From NCBI GenBank assembly GCA_964650975.1, contig CAZYWA010000190.1:1-13389 (forward strand): a stretch of DNA of 13,389 nt. Direction: 5' to 3'. Each line of letters begins with the position of its first letter. Position 1 is the stretch's first letter. The stretch comes from CAZYWA01 sp964650975 [NCBI: uncultured bacterium] (lineage in GTDB: Bacteria; JADJOY01). This document shows, one piece after another, positions 1 through 6,451 of this stretch. Position numbers and translations under genes: made by a program. Below the pieces are notes generated by a model, which did no database searches, was not told the origin of the DNA, and saw only the letters and a program-made list of their open reading frames with translations.

Positions 1-2071
1 CGATCTGGTGGTGCGCGGCATCCTCAAGGAAAGCGGGCCCGCGAAGGCCTACGGCGGGATGTTCGCGCTCATGGACATCTTCGCGGCGCAGATCGCGTTC
101 GGAAAAGGTACGCCCGGCGTGCCGGGCAAGTTCGATCAGATCGACGTGGTGGTGAAGGACGGTGTGACCTTCGACGAGGCCAAAACGCGCATCTCGGCGG
201 TGGTCGGCGGGCGCGCGCAGGTCGACCGGCCCGAGAGCCGCGGCGAGCAGATCGAGGGCTTGCTCGGCGCCATGAAGCTCGGTTTCTCGCAGAGCCAGGC
301 GCTCTCGTTCATCGTCGGGATGTTCCTCATCTACAACACCATGAGCATCGCGGTGGTGCAGCGGCGCCGCGAGATCGGCGTGCTGCGCTCGCTCGGCTCC
401 ACCGCCGGTGACATCCGCAACATGTTCGTGACCGAGGCGCTGATGCTGGCGGCGATCGGCAGCGCCGCGGGTGTCGGGCTCGGCTGGTGGATCGCGCGCC
501 TCTTGCTGCCCGCGATGGAGAAGGTGCTGGCGACCATGGTGACGCGCTCCACCGTCGGCTATCTGCGGCTCTCGCCGCTGGTGATCGCGATGGGCGTGGC
601 CGCGGGAATCGGTTTCGCGCTGGTCGCGTCGCTGGTGCCGGCGGTCCAGGCGGGACGAGTGAGCCCGCTGGTGGCACTGCGCCGCGACGCCCCGGTGCGC
701 GTGGAGATGCGCTCGATTCGGATCCTCGCGCGACTGGGCTTCGCATCGCTGCTCGCCAGCGTGCTCGGAAACGTCGTGCAGGGCTTCGAGGCGTCGAGCC
801 TGCTCTCGCTCGCGACGATGGGATTTCGCATCGTCGGCGTCGCGCTGCTCATGCCGTGGCTGGTCGTGACGCTGCTCGGCCCGACGCGGCGCCTGCTCGG
901 CGCGCTCTTCGGCGTGCAGGGCCAGCTCGCCGGCGACAACCTGGTCAACGCGCCGGGGCGCACCGCGGTGACGCTCACCGCGGTCATGATCGGGCTCGGC
1001 GCCTACGTGATCGTGGGCACGCTGGTCGAGAGCTTGCAGATCACGCTCGGCAACTGGATCGACCGCTACATCTCGGCGGATCTTTCGATCGCCGCCTCCA
1101 GCCGGCTCGCCGGTCCGGCGAGCAACCGGATCCCCAGCTCGGTGGTCGAAGGGTTGCGCGAGATTCCCGGCATCCGGACCGTGAAGCCATACCGATTCAT
1201 CGAGCTGCTCCACGACGGCGAGCTCGCGTACCTGCTTGCGATCGACATGGACGCGCACCGCATCCGCGGCAGCTACCAGATGGTGGACGGCCCCGACGCG
1301 GTCACGTTCATGGAGCGCGTGGCGCACGGCGAAGGCATCGGTGTCTCGGACGCGTTCGCGCTCCACTTCCGGAAGAAGGTCGGCGATCTCGTGACCCTGG
1401 CGACGCCCACCGGCCCGCGCGCCTTCCCGATCCTCGGCACCTTCGCCGACTGGGCCGGAAAGACCGGCACGGTGCACATCGACCGGAACCTCTACCAGCG
1501 CTACTGGCGCGACGACCTGGTGGACGGGATCGATCTCGATCTCACCGATCCGGCGCACTGGCAGGAAGTCGCGACGGCCGTCCGCACGCGCTTCGGCGAG
1601 AAATACGACCTGCAAATCATGACCTCGAAAGAGTTCAAGGACGCGATCCGCGACCAGATCGTCCAGGGATTCGAGATCAGCAAGGCCACCGAGGTGATCG
1701 TGCTGCTCATCTCGGCGCTCGGCATCGTCAACACGCTCTTGGCCGCGATCCTCGATCGCACCCGCGAGATCGGCATCCTGCGCGCCGTGGGCGCCACGCG
1801 ACGCCAGATCGAGGGCGCGGTGCTGGCGGAAGCCGGCCTGCTCGGTGCCATGGGCGCCGTCCTCGGCCTCGGGCTCGGGCTCGCCAACGCGTACCCGTTC
1901 ATCCGCGTCTCGATGCTGAGACTCGTGGGCTGGCACCTCGACTTCCACCTCGACAAGGTGGCGCTCGCCACCGCGATGGTGTCGTGCGTGTTGATCTCGA
2001 TGGCCGCCGGCCTCTACCCCGCTCGGAAGGCCGGACGTCTCAACATCTTGGGCGCAATCGAGTACGAATAG
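1..2071 (+). CDS. FtsX/MacB-family ABC transporter permease, 5' partial
   Basis: This is the inner-membrane permease of an ABC system, probably a lipoprotein- or peptide-handling exporter of the MacB/LolC type. The frame is open from the left edge (first whole codon at 2), so the true start lies outside the window; about 689 residues are visible. Two FtsX modules can be seen. The first membrane segment, at about 289-360, is followed by RRREIGVLRSLG. The second, at about 1690-1760, is followed by RTREIGILRAVGATRRQIEG. These R-E-I-G-x-L-R-x-x-G loops are the usual FtsX signature that contacts the ATPase. Between them lie extra hydrophobic segments (about 720-930) and a second extracytoplasmic domain (about 1020-1680). 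The visible part begins inside the first periplasmic domain. The partner ATPase is not in the window and may lie upstream. The substrate cannot be told from sequence. Confidence 0.88.
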   Translation, partial: DLVVRGILKESGPAKAYGGMFALMDIFAAQIAFGKGTPGVPGKFDQIDVVVKDGVTFDEAKTRISAVVGGRAQVDRPESRGEQIEGLLGAMKLGFSQSQALSFIVGMFLIYNTMSIAVVQRRREIGVLRSLGSTAGDIRNMFVTEALMLAAIGSAAGVGLGWWIARLLLPAMEKVLATMVTRSTVGYLRLSPLVIAMGVAAGIGFALVASLVPAVQAGRVSPLVALRRDAPVRVEMRSIRILARLGFASLLASVLGNVVQGFEASSLLSLATMGFRIVGVALLMPWLVVTLLGPTRRLLGALFGVQGQLAGDNLVNAPGRTAVTLTAVMIGLGAYVIVGTLVESLQITLGNWIDRYISADLSIAASSRLAGPASNRIPSSVVEGLREIPGIRTVKPYRFIELLHDGELAYLLAIDMDAHRIRGSYQMVDGPDAVTFMERVAHGEGIGVSDAFALHFRKKVGDLVTLATPTGPRAFPILGTFADWAGKTGTVHIDRNLYQRYWRDDLVDGIDLDLTDPAHWQEVATAVRTRFGEKYDLQIMTSKEFKDAIRDQIVQGFEISKATEVIVLLISALGIVNTLLAAILDRTREIGILRAVGATRRQIEGAVLAEAGLLGAMGAVLGLGLGLANAYPFIRVSMLRLVGWHLDFHLDKVALATAMVSCVLISMAAGLYPARKAGRLNILGAIEYE

Positions 2072-2085
2072 GGATTCATCCACAC

Positions 2086-2091
2086 GAGGAG
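2086..2091 (+). promoter_or_regulatory. Ribosome binding site of purE
   Basis: GAGGAG lies 8 nt before the ATG at 2100 and supports that start. It sits in the 28-nt gap after the permease stop, so purE may be co-transcribed with the permease gene. Confidence 0.7.
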
Positions 2092-2099
2092 ACTCATCG

Positions 2100-2624
2100 A
2101 TGTCGAGCTCAGCCACCGCACCGCAAGTCGCGATCCTCATGGGCAGTGCCTCCGACGCCGACAAGCTGATCGGCGCCCGTGACGTGCTGCAAAAACTCTC
2201 GATTCCCTTCGAGGTCACGGTGACCAGCGCCCACCGCAGCCCCGAGCGCACCACCAGCTACGTGCGCGACGCGGAAGCGCGCGGCGTGCGCGTGTTCATC
2301 GCGGCGGCCGGCGGCGCGGCGCACCTGGCCGGTGTCGTCGCGGCGCACACGCTGAAGCCCGTGATCGGCGTACCGGTCGACTCGACGCCGCTCGCTGGCT
2401 TCGACGCGTTGCTCTCCACGGTACAGATGCCGCCAGGAATTCCGGTCGCCACGGTGGCAGTGGGCGACATGGGCGCCCGCAACGCGGCCTATCTCGCGGC
2501 GCGCATCCTCGGCATCTCGAGCGAAAGCATCACCGCGACGCTCGTCGAGGAGCGAAAGCGCCTCGAGACCTCGGTAATCGAGGGCGACAAGAAGGTGAAA
2601 GCCGCGTGGAGCGCCAGCAAGTGA
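2100..2624 (+). CDS. purE: N5-carboxyaminoimidazole ribonucleotide mutase PurE (class I)
   Basis: Cytoplasmic enzyme of de novo purine synthesis; class I PurE converts N5-CAIR to CAIR using the product of PurK. The 174-residue protein is close to the usual family length of about 160-170. Family motifs are in order: MGSASD at residues 14-19, SAHRSP at 43-48 with the catalytic His45, AGGAAHL at 70-76, and the C-terminal [19 protein letters not shown] that closes the active site. The AGGAAHL motif marks class I; class II AIR carboxylases differ here. An oddity is SDADKL where most class I enzymes have SDWxxM. The start is supported by a GAGGAG site. The last 19 nt overlap the next gene. No purK is visible in the window. 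Confidence 0.95.
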   Translation: MSSSATAPQVAILMGSASDADKLIGARDVLQKLSIPFEVTVTSAHRSPERTTSYVRDAEARGVRVFIAAAGGAAHLAGVVAAHTLKPVIGVPVDSTPLAGFDALLSTVQMPPGIPVATVAVGDMGARNAAYLAARILGISSESITATLVEERKRLETSVIEGDKKVKAAWSASK

Positions 2625-3268
2625 GCGGCGGCGCCGCGGGCGAAACCGCCCCGGTGCTGCATGCCGGCGCCGACGGGCTGACCGAGCGCGATCTCGCACT
2701 CGTCGTCGAGGCGCTGCGCCGCGGCGAAGCGATCGTCTACCCCACTGAAACCTTCTACGGCCTGGGCGCGCGTGCGCTCGACGCGGCGGCCGTCGACCGC
2801 GCGCAGGCGATTAAGGGCCGCCCCGACGGCAAGCCGTTCCCGGTGCTGGTCGCGGACCTGGCGATGCTCGACACCGTCGCCGCACGCGTGCCCGGCATCG
2901 CGCGGCGGCTGATCGAGCGCTACTGGCCGGGCGCCCTGACGGTGATCCTGCCGGCGCGTGACGGCCTGCCTGCCGGGGTGCTCGGCGAAGGCAACACGAT
3001 CGCCTGCCGCATCTCCTCGGCCGCGATCGCGAACCAGATCGTCCGCGCTCTGGGCGAGCCGCTGGTCGCGACCAGCGCCAATCTCTCGGGCGAGCCCTCG
3101 CCGCGCAGCGCCGCCGACGCGGCGCGGCAGCTCGGGCGGCGCGTGCGCTTCATCGTCGACGGCGGCGCGCTCGACGGCCAGCTCGGCTCGACGATCGTGG
3201 ACGGCACCGTTGATCCGCCGCGCATCGTCCGCGCCGGCGATCTGGACGTCGATTTGGCGCACTCCTGA
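2606..3268 (+). CDS. tsaC: L-threonylcarbamoyladenylate synthase, TsaC/Sua5/YrdC family
   Basis: Makes threonylcarbamoyl-AMP from threonine, bicarbonate and ATP, the first step of the universal t6A37 modification of ANN-decoding tRNAs; it acts in the cytoplasm. The 220-residue protein is a single YrdC domain without the C-terminal Sua5 extension. Diagnostic motifs are YPTETFYGLG at residues 45-54, KGRPDGKPFP from Lys70, PGALTVIL, SANLSG at 157-162, and STIVDGT near the end. The start is a GTG inside purE, preceded by AAGGTGA (2592-2598) at 7-nt spacing. The 19-nt overlap with purE suggests translational coupling. The first roughly 25 residues precede the conserved domain. No terminator with a U-tract is visible downstream, where the mobile element begins about 100 bp later. 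Confidence 0.93.
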   Translation: MERQQVSGGAAGETAPVLHAGADGLTERDLALVVEALRRGEAIVYPTETFYGLGARALDAAAVDRAQAIKGRPDGKPFPVLVADLAMLDTVAARVPGIARRLIERYWPGALTVILPARDGLPAGVLGEGNTIACRISSAAIANQIVRALGEPLVATSANLSGEPSPRSAADAARQLGRRVRFIVDGGALDGQLGSTIVDGTVDPPRIVRAGDLDVDLAHS

Positions 3269-3367
3269 GCGAAAAGGTCCGTTTTGCCCCGAAACAGCGT
3301 CATTTCACGCGCTTCAGCGCCATCGTTGCTATCGCCTTGTTTCGATTTTCGTCATCAAAATGTACCA

Positions 3368-3375
3368 CTTTCCGA
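3368..3375. repeat. Left target-site duplication of the IS1595 element
   Basis: CTTTCCGA lies directly outside the left terminal repeat and is repeated exactly at 6320-6327 outside the right one. Eight bases is the duplication length expected of the IS1595 family. Removing the element and one copy restores a continuous tsaC-to-6328 intergenic region. Confidence 0.92.
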
Positions 3376-3398
3376 CGGAATGAATTACTTGACAAACA
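3376..3398 (+). repeat. Left terminal inverted repeat
   Basis: This 23-nt repeat begins with the 15-nt core cggaatgaattactt and then reads GACAAACA. It matches the reverse complement of 6297-6319 at 22 of 23 positions. The one difference is A on the left and G on the right, and it falls in the -35 element of the transposase promoter. Weaker similarity (GGTAGGG against GGCAGGG) continues inward. Confidence 0.93.
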
Positions 3399-3417
3399 GG
3401 TAGGGCGGCTGTACGAT
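3389..3417 (+). promoter_or_regulatory. Transposase promoter inside the left terminal repeat
   Basis: TTGACA at 3389-3394 is a perfect sigma-70 -35 box. TACGAT at 3412-3417 is a four-of-six -10 box, and the spacer is exactly 17 bp. The expected start of transcription is near 3424, about 19 nt before the transposase ATG. The right repeat reads TTGGCA at the same place, so an equally good inward promoter is not expected there. Confidence 0.72.
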
Positions 3418-3441
3418 GTCCCTCATGAAAGGGAGGACATC
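3415..3441 (+). promoter_or_regulatory. Hairpin able to mask the transposase ribosome binding site
   Basis: GATGTCC at 3415-3421 is complementary to GGACATC at 3435-3441: a 7-bp stem with a 13-nt loop. The 3' arm covers the end of the GGGAGGA ribosome site (3431-3437) and reaches 1 nt from the ATG at 3443. The 5' arm overlaps the -10 box, so it should be absent from transcripts started at the element's own promoter but present in read-through RNA from outside. That would resemble the protection known for IS10 and IS50. The structure is seen in sequence; the role is inference. Confidence 0.5.
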
Positions 3442-3442
3442 G

Positions 3443-4405
3443 ATGGAACGCCTGAACCTGACCGACATCTCGAACCTGACCGAGGAGGAGTGCCGCCTCA
3501 CGTTCGAGGGCATCCGATGGCCGAACGGGGTGGTTTGCCCCCGGTGCTCGGAAGCGGTCGCCGTGGTTCGCATCTCGGGCAAGTCTGCCCGCCCCGGCCT
3601 CTATCGCTGCAACACCTGCAACCGCGAGAAGCGGAACGCGCAATTCACGGTCAAGGTCGGAACGGTCATGGAGGACTCGCCGATCCGGTACAAGACGTGG
3701 CTGATGGCGTTCTGCATGGAGACGTCCAGCAAGAAGGGCTACTCCTCGCACCAGATGGCGCGGAACCTCGGCGTGACCCAAAAGACCGCGTGGTTCCTGG
3801 GGCACCGCATCCGCCACGCGATGGAGACCTCGCCGAACGCACCGCTGCTCGGCGGGCCGGGCGGCGTGGTCGAGGTGGATGAGACCTACATCGGCGGCAA
3901 GCCGCGCACCAACTACTGGAAGGACATCGAGCGCCCCTGGACGCTCAAGACGCCGGTCGTGGCGTTGGTGGACCGTGCGGGCCGCGTGCGCTCGATGCCC
4001 AAGGATCGCGTGACGGCGGAGAACCTGAAGGCTGCCATCCGCGAGAACGTCGACCCCGACTCGCGCATCATGACCGATGAGCACCAGGGTTACGTCGGCG
4101 TCGGCAAGGAATTCGCCTCGCATGAGACGGTGTGCCACGGCCGGAAGGAGTACGTGCGCGGCGACGTGACCACCAACACCGTCGAGGCGTACTTCGCGCT
4201 GCTCAAGCGCGGCATCCACGGCACGTTCCACCATCTCAGCAAGACCCACCTGCACCGCTACTGCAACGAATTCGATTTCCGCTGGTCGCACCGCAAGGCG
4301 TCGGACACGTCGCGCCTGATCGAGGCGATTGCGCAGTCGGAAGGGAAGCGGCTCACGTGGGCTCAACCATCCACCGAAGTGGAGAACCTGGTCGGGCTCG
4401 TCTGA
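3443..4405 (+). CDS. IS1595-family transposase (ISXO2-like DDE)
   Basis: The transposase of the surrounding element, 320 residues, near the family norm. An N-terminal zinc ribbon carries two CxxC pairs, CPRC (Cys32/35) and CNTC (Cys56/59). It is followed by a helical DNA-binding part with NLGVTQKTAWFLGHRIR, about 109-124. The DDE catalytic core has Asp146 in VEVDETYIGG, Asp212 in MTDEHQGY, and Asn245/Glu248 in TNTVEAYFALLKRG. It ends with the family-typical HRYCNEFDFRW segment. An upstream in-frame ATG at 3416 is possible. The ATG at 3443 is preferred because GGGAGGA lies 5 nt ahead and 3416 falls within the predicted -10 box. All catalytic residues are present, so the enzyme may be active. 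Confidence 0.94.
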   Translation: MERLNLTDISNLTEEECRLTFEGIRWPNGVVCPRCSEAVAVVRISGKSARPGLYRCNTCNREKRNAQFTVKVGTVMEDSPIRYKTWLMAFCMETSSKKGYSSHQMARNLGVTQKTAWFLGHRIRHAMETSPNAPLLGGPGGVVEVDETYIGGKPRTNYWKDIERPWTLKTPVVALVDRAGRVRSMPKDRVTAENLKAAIRENVDPDSRIMTDEHQGYVGVGKEFASHETVCHGRKEYVRGDVTTNTVEAYFALLKRGIHGTFHHLSKTHLHRYCNEFDFRWSHRKASDTSRLIEAIAQSEGKRLTWAQPSTEVENLVGLV

Positions 4406-4451
4406 GCGCGAAGGCCCGCGCGAGGAAGCTCGCGCGCAAGAGGAGGTAGTC

Positions 4452-4664
4452 ATGGCGAAAGGTCGAGGAAGTGGACCGGTGGAGGAGGAGCCGACGCTCG
4501 ACGTCGAGAAACTCCGGCGCTTCCTGAGCGCGCCCAAGGCGGCGGTTGAGGCAATCGAGGCTAGGTGCAGGTGTGGTCCAGTGAGGGCTGCCAATCGTCC
4601 GACATCGTCAAAACAGCGGAAGCAAAGAAGCGCAAACCGCAGCGGCTCCGGCAAAGAACGTTAA
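4452..4664 (+). CDS. Small hypothetical passenger protein (70 aa)
   Basis: Not recognised. It starts with MAKGRGSG after a strong AGGAGG (4441-4446) at 5-nt spacing, 46 nt downstream of the transposase stop, which is the main reason to believe it. The N-terminal half is acidic-helical (EEEPTLDVEKLRRFL, then PKAAVEAIEARC), and the C-terminal half is basic and low in hydrophobic residues (SSKQRKQRSANRSGSGKER). No catalytic or metal motif is evident; CRC at about residue 39 is the only cysteine pair. The change in character near residue 38 could mean a frameshift in the second half. Position suggests co-transcription with the transposase and perhaps an accessory or DNA-binding role, but that is speculation. 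Confidence 0.45.
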   Translation: MAKGRGSGPVEEEPTLDVEKLRRFLSAPKAAVEAIEARCRCGPVRAANRPTSSKQRKQRSANRSGSGKER

Positions 4665-4682
4665 ACGCAACAACCAACGCTC

Positions 4683-5428
4683 ATGTGTTTTCGTCGATGG
4701 CGGATGCAAGAACCAAAGCCACAGGGTCAAGAACCACAGTGCCGCTACCCCGGACCAGATCCACGCACCGAATTCCAGCGCGAACAGCGGGATAGACGAC
4801 GCTTGACGCTGCCGAGCGAACCGCGCTCGCCGCCATCAAAGAGGCGAATGCCGCTACGGTAGCCGCTTTCTTCGCGTGCTTTGCCTTTCTTGGCGCCCTG
4901 GCGTCTCTCGGCATCTCCTGGAGTAACGCTCACAAATCGCTTCTCTACGACCATCGGCCATGGCTCACGGTAAAGGCGGTAACTGTTGCCGGGCCAATTA
5001 CTGAGCCACCGGCCAACTGTGGCGAGAGTGCCTTGCAGCGCACTGTTTTCATCGACATCCAGAACAGCGGCAATGTCCCGGCGGTTAACGTTCAGGTCTT
5101 GCTGTTTACCAACGTCCTCCCGCCTGATCTCTTCCGAACGATGGCAGACTTCCTCCAGGTTGGAGGAACAGCTTCCGTAATGATCCCGCAGGGTACGGAC
5201 AGGATTGTCCCGGTTGAAACGATCGAGAAATGCGATGTATTCAAGCGGTTTCTTGAGGAGAAGGATCTGGCGACGAAGCTCGTTGTGGAAGCCACCTACG
5301 ATAGCGCCGTTATCAACACCGGCGTATCCGACAGGAAGCATCTGACTAGAGACTGTCGAGACGGAGATCGGTCTCTCGACGCTCACGAGCTTCGATCGGT
5401 CTGCGGCAGGTTTCAGTACGCCGACTAA
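4683..5428 (+). pseudogene. Passenger membrane protein 1, apparently frameshifted
   Basis: Codons from 4796 to 5428 are open and encode a plausible protein, but no ATG, GTG or TTG lies in that frame between the TAG at 4793 and the TTG at 5033. The missing N-terminus appears in another frame from an ATG at 4683 (or 4704), reading QCRYPGPDPRTEFQREQRD; it stays open to a TAG at 4860. A -1 shift between about 4796 and 4859 joins it smoothly into LDAAERTALAAIKEANAAT. Next come a membrane helix (about 4859-4927), then LYDHRPWLTV, then an extracytoplasmic beta-rich domain with NSGNVPAVNVQVLLF, ending QYAD. It is paralogous to the next gene. No X-XXY-YYZ slippery heptamer is visible, so mutation, sequencing error or a non-canonical start is likelier than programmed frameshifting. 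Function unknown. Confidence 0.55.
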
Positions 5429-5470
5429 CCCAAATCGAAGAAGCCACGCGAGGAATCCCGGAGCTAATAG

Positions 5471-6238
5471 ATGGAAGGCAAGCGCGATGCACCCGATAGC
5501 GCCAAGCCAAGCAAAGAGGCGAAAGCGACTATCCAAACCGACGGCCATGATCCCAACGGCGACCAGGGCGAGAATCATCGGCGCGGCGAGAGCCTTAGCC
5601 GCTTCTTTGAGCGTGCCGAAAAGCCGGTCGTCGTGGTCGGCGGGATCGTCGGAATTGGATTTGTTTTGTTTACGGCGTGGTCGACCATCCAGTCGCTCAA
5701 CCTGACCCAGGAGAGCCTTGGGGCGGCGAAGGCCAGCAACGAGACCGCATCTCGCGCTCTTACCGAGACGGTGAAGAGCAACAGCCTGGCGGCAGCGGCC
5801 ATCGCGTTCGATCACAGACCCTGGTTCACCTTCAAGCGCACAAGCGACTTTCGATACGAAGGGGACCCTGATACCAGCCTGATTGGTAGCTATCTGCTGA
5901 CCAACGCTGGCACTGTGCCAGCGACTCACGTTCGGGTATTCCAATCCGTCATGGCGCTGGATGGCGATATTGCGGAAGGGCAATCCACCAACACCTTGCT
6001 GCCTCTCGACAACGACTTGCACGAAGTTGGACCAAACGATTCCTTTCCCGTTTCGCTTTGGACCGGGTGCCCGGATGTCTCGAAACACGTCTACGTGGTT
6101 CTCGAAGTCCAATTCACCAATCCGGTCAACAGGTCGACCCATCGGCAGCGGATGTGCGCCTACATTCAATTCTGGGGCGAAGGAACGCCGGGCGAGCCCC
6201 AGGAAGTCGTCGGTTGCGACGACGAGTACGCCGACTAG
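5471..6238 (+). CDS. Passenger membrane protein 2 with DHRPW motif
   Basis: A 255-residue protein of unknown function. Order: a charged, disordered N-terminus (1-50), one membrane helix at about 52-70 (VVVVGGIVGIGFVLF), a short helical stretch rich in Ala/Asn/Glu (75-112), DHRPW at 114-118, then an outward-facing beta-rich domain with the Ig-like signature TNAGTVPATHVRV, ending EYAD. It shares this plan and the DHRPW and N-x-G-x-VPA motifs with the upstream passenger gene, so the two are paralogs. Start chosen at ATG 5471, with GGAG at 5460-5463 and 7-nt spacing, 42 nt after the previous stop. A positive segment (RRGESLSRFFERAEK) before the helix suggests N-in, C-out topology. Possible roles include envelope sensing or defence against other elements; nothing in the sequence decides. 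Confidence 0.8.
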   Translation: MEGKRDAPDSAKPSKEAKATIQTDGHDPNGDQGENHRRGESLSRFFERAEKPVVVVGGIVGIGFVLFTAWSTIQSLNLTQESLGAAKASNETASRALTETVKSNSLAAAAIAFDHRPWFTFKRTSDFRYEGDPDTSLIGSYLLTNAGTVPATHVRVFQSVMALDGDIAEGQSTNTLLPLDNDLHEVGPNDSFPVSLWTGCPDVSKHVYVVLEVQFTNPVNRSTHRQRMCAYIQFWGEGTPGEPQEVVGCDDEYAD

Positions 6239-6296
6239 CCCCAGGATCAGAGCCGCAATGACTGGCAGTCGGCGCGCAGCTTGCTCTACCCTGCCG

Positions 6297-6319
6297 TGTT
6301 TGCCAAGTAATTCATTCCG
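6297..6319 (-). repeat. Right terminal inverted repeat
   Basis: The reverse complement matches the left repeat at 22 of 23 positions. Its outer end (G at 6319) is followed at once by the second copy of the CTTTCCGA duplication, which fixes the right boundary of the element. Confidence 0.93.
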
Positions 6320-6327
6320 CTTTCCGA
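6320..6327. repeat. Right target-site duplication of the IS1595 element
   Basis: CTTTCCGA, identical to 3368-3375 and directly abutting the right terminal repeat. Confidence 0.92.
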
Positions 6328-6402
6328 AATCGGGCCGTTACGATCTTGGATATCACCTCGTAACAACACCCGGGGCGGGCTCCGCACTCCCACCACCGTC
6401 GG

Positions 6403-6431
6403 TTGACTGACCCGGAGCCGCGTCATAGAAA
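6403..6431 (+). promoter_or_regulatory. Candidate sigma-70 promoter of the exported-protein gene
   Basis: TTGACT (6403-6408) and TAGAAA (6426-6431) are separated by 17 bp and match the consensus at five and four of six positions. The expected RNA start, near 6438, is about 14 nt before the ATG at 6452, leaving room for the GGAGG. It lies between the mobile element and the gene, so the insertion need not have silenced the gene. Confidence 0.45.
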
Positions 6432-6451
6432 CCGAGCACATGGAGGTTCCG

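Larger units (their letters stand above)
3376..6319 (+). mobile_element. Complete IS1595-family transposon carrying passenger genes (2944 bp)
   Basis: The element is bounded by inverted repeats at 3376-3398 and 6297-6319 and flanked by a perfect 8-bp duplication, so both ends are directly visible. Contents in order: a left-end promoter, the IS1595-type transposase, a 70-aa small ORF, a probably frameshifted membrane-protein gene, and an intact related membrane-protein gene, all on the same strand. IS1595 is known to include elements with passenger genes, so the layout fits the family. Identical duplications and near-identical ends suggest a fairly recent insertion. It sits between tsaC and the exported-protein gene and interrupts no recognisable gene. 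The passenger part looks less GC-rich than the flanks, with many A-rich codons. Confidence 0.93.

Noticed and set aside
487-2169. Second 560-codon frame over the ABC permease gene
   Set aside because: Composition is dominated by Arg, Ala and Pro, as expected for an off-frame reading of GC-rich DNA. The permease frame carries clear FtsX motifs.
4796-4859. Programmed -1 frameshift in passenger gene 1
   Set aside because: No slippery heptamer in the required frame and no obvious downstream stimulator; a lost base or sequencing error is simpler.
4745-6169. Long open frame on the minus strand across the passenger genes, with hydrophobic stretches resembling a membrane protein
   Set aside because: It is codon-aligned antisense to the plus-strand passengers, and the reverse complement of charged codons gives hydrophobic residues. 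The plus strand has the ribosome site, coherent paralogous proteins and sensible ends.
3360-6408. A roughly 32-codon ORF that would form if the transposon were excised, starting at the ATG at 3360
   Set aside because: No ribosome site, no recognisable protein features, and short enough to arise by chance; not evidence that a gene was interrupted.
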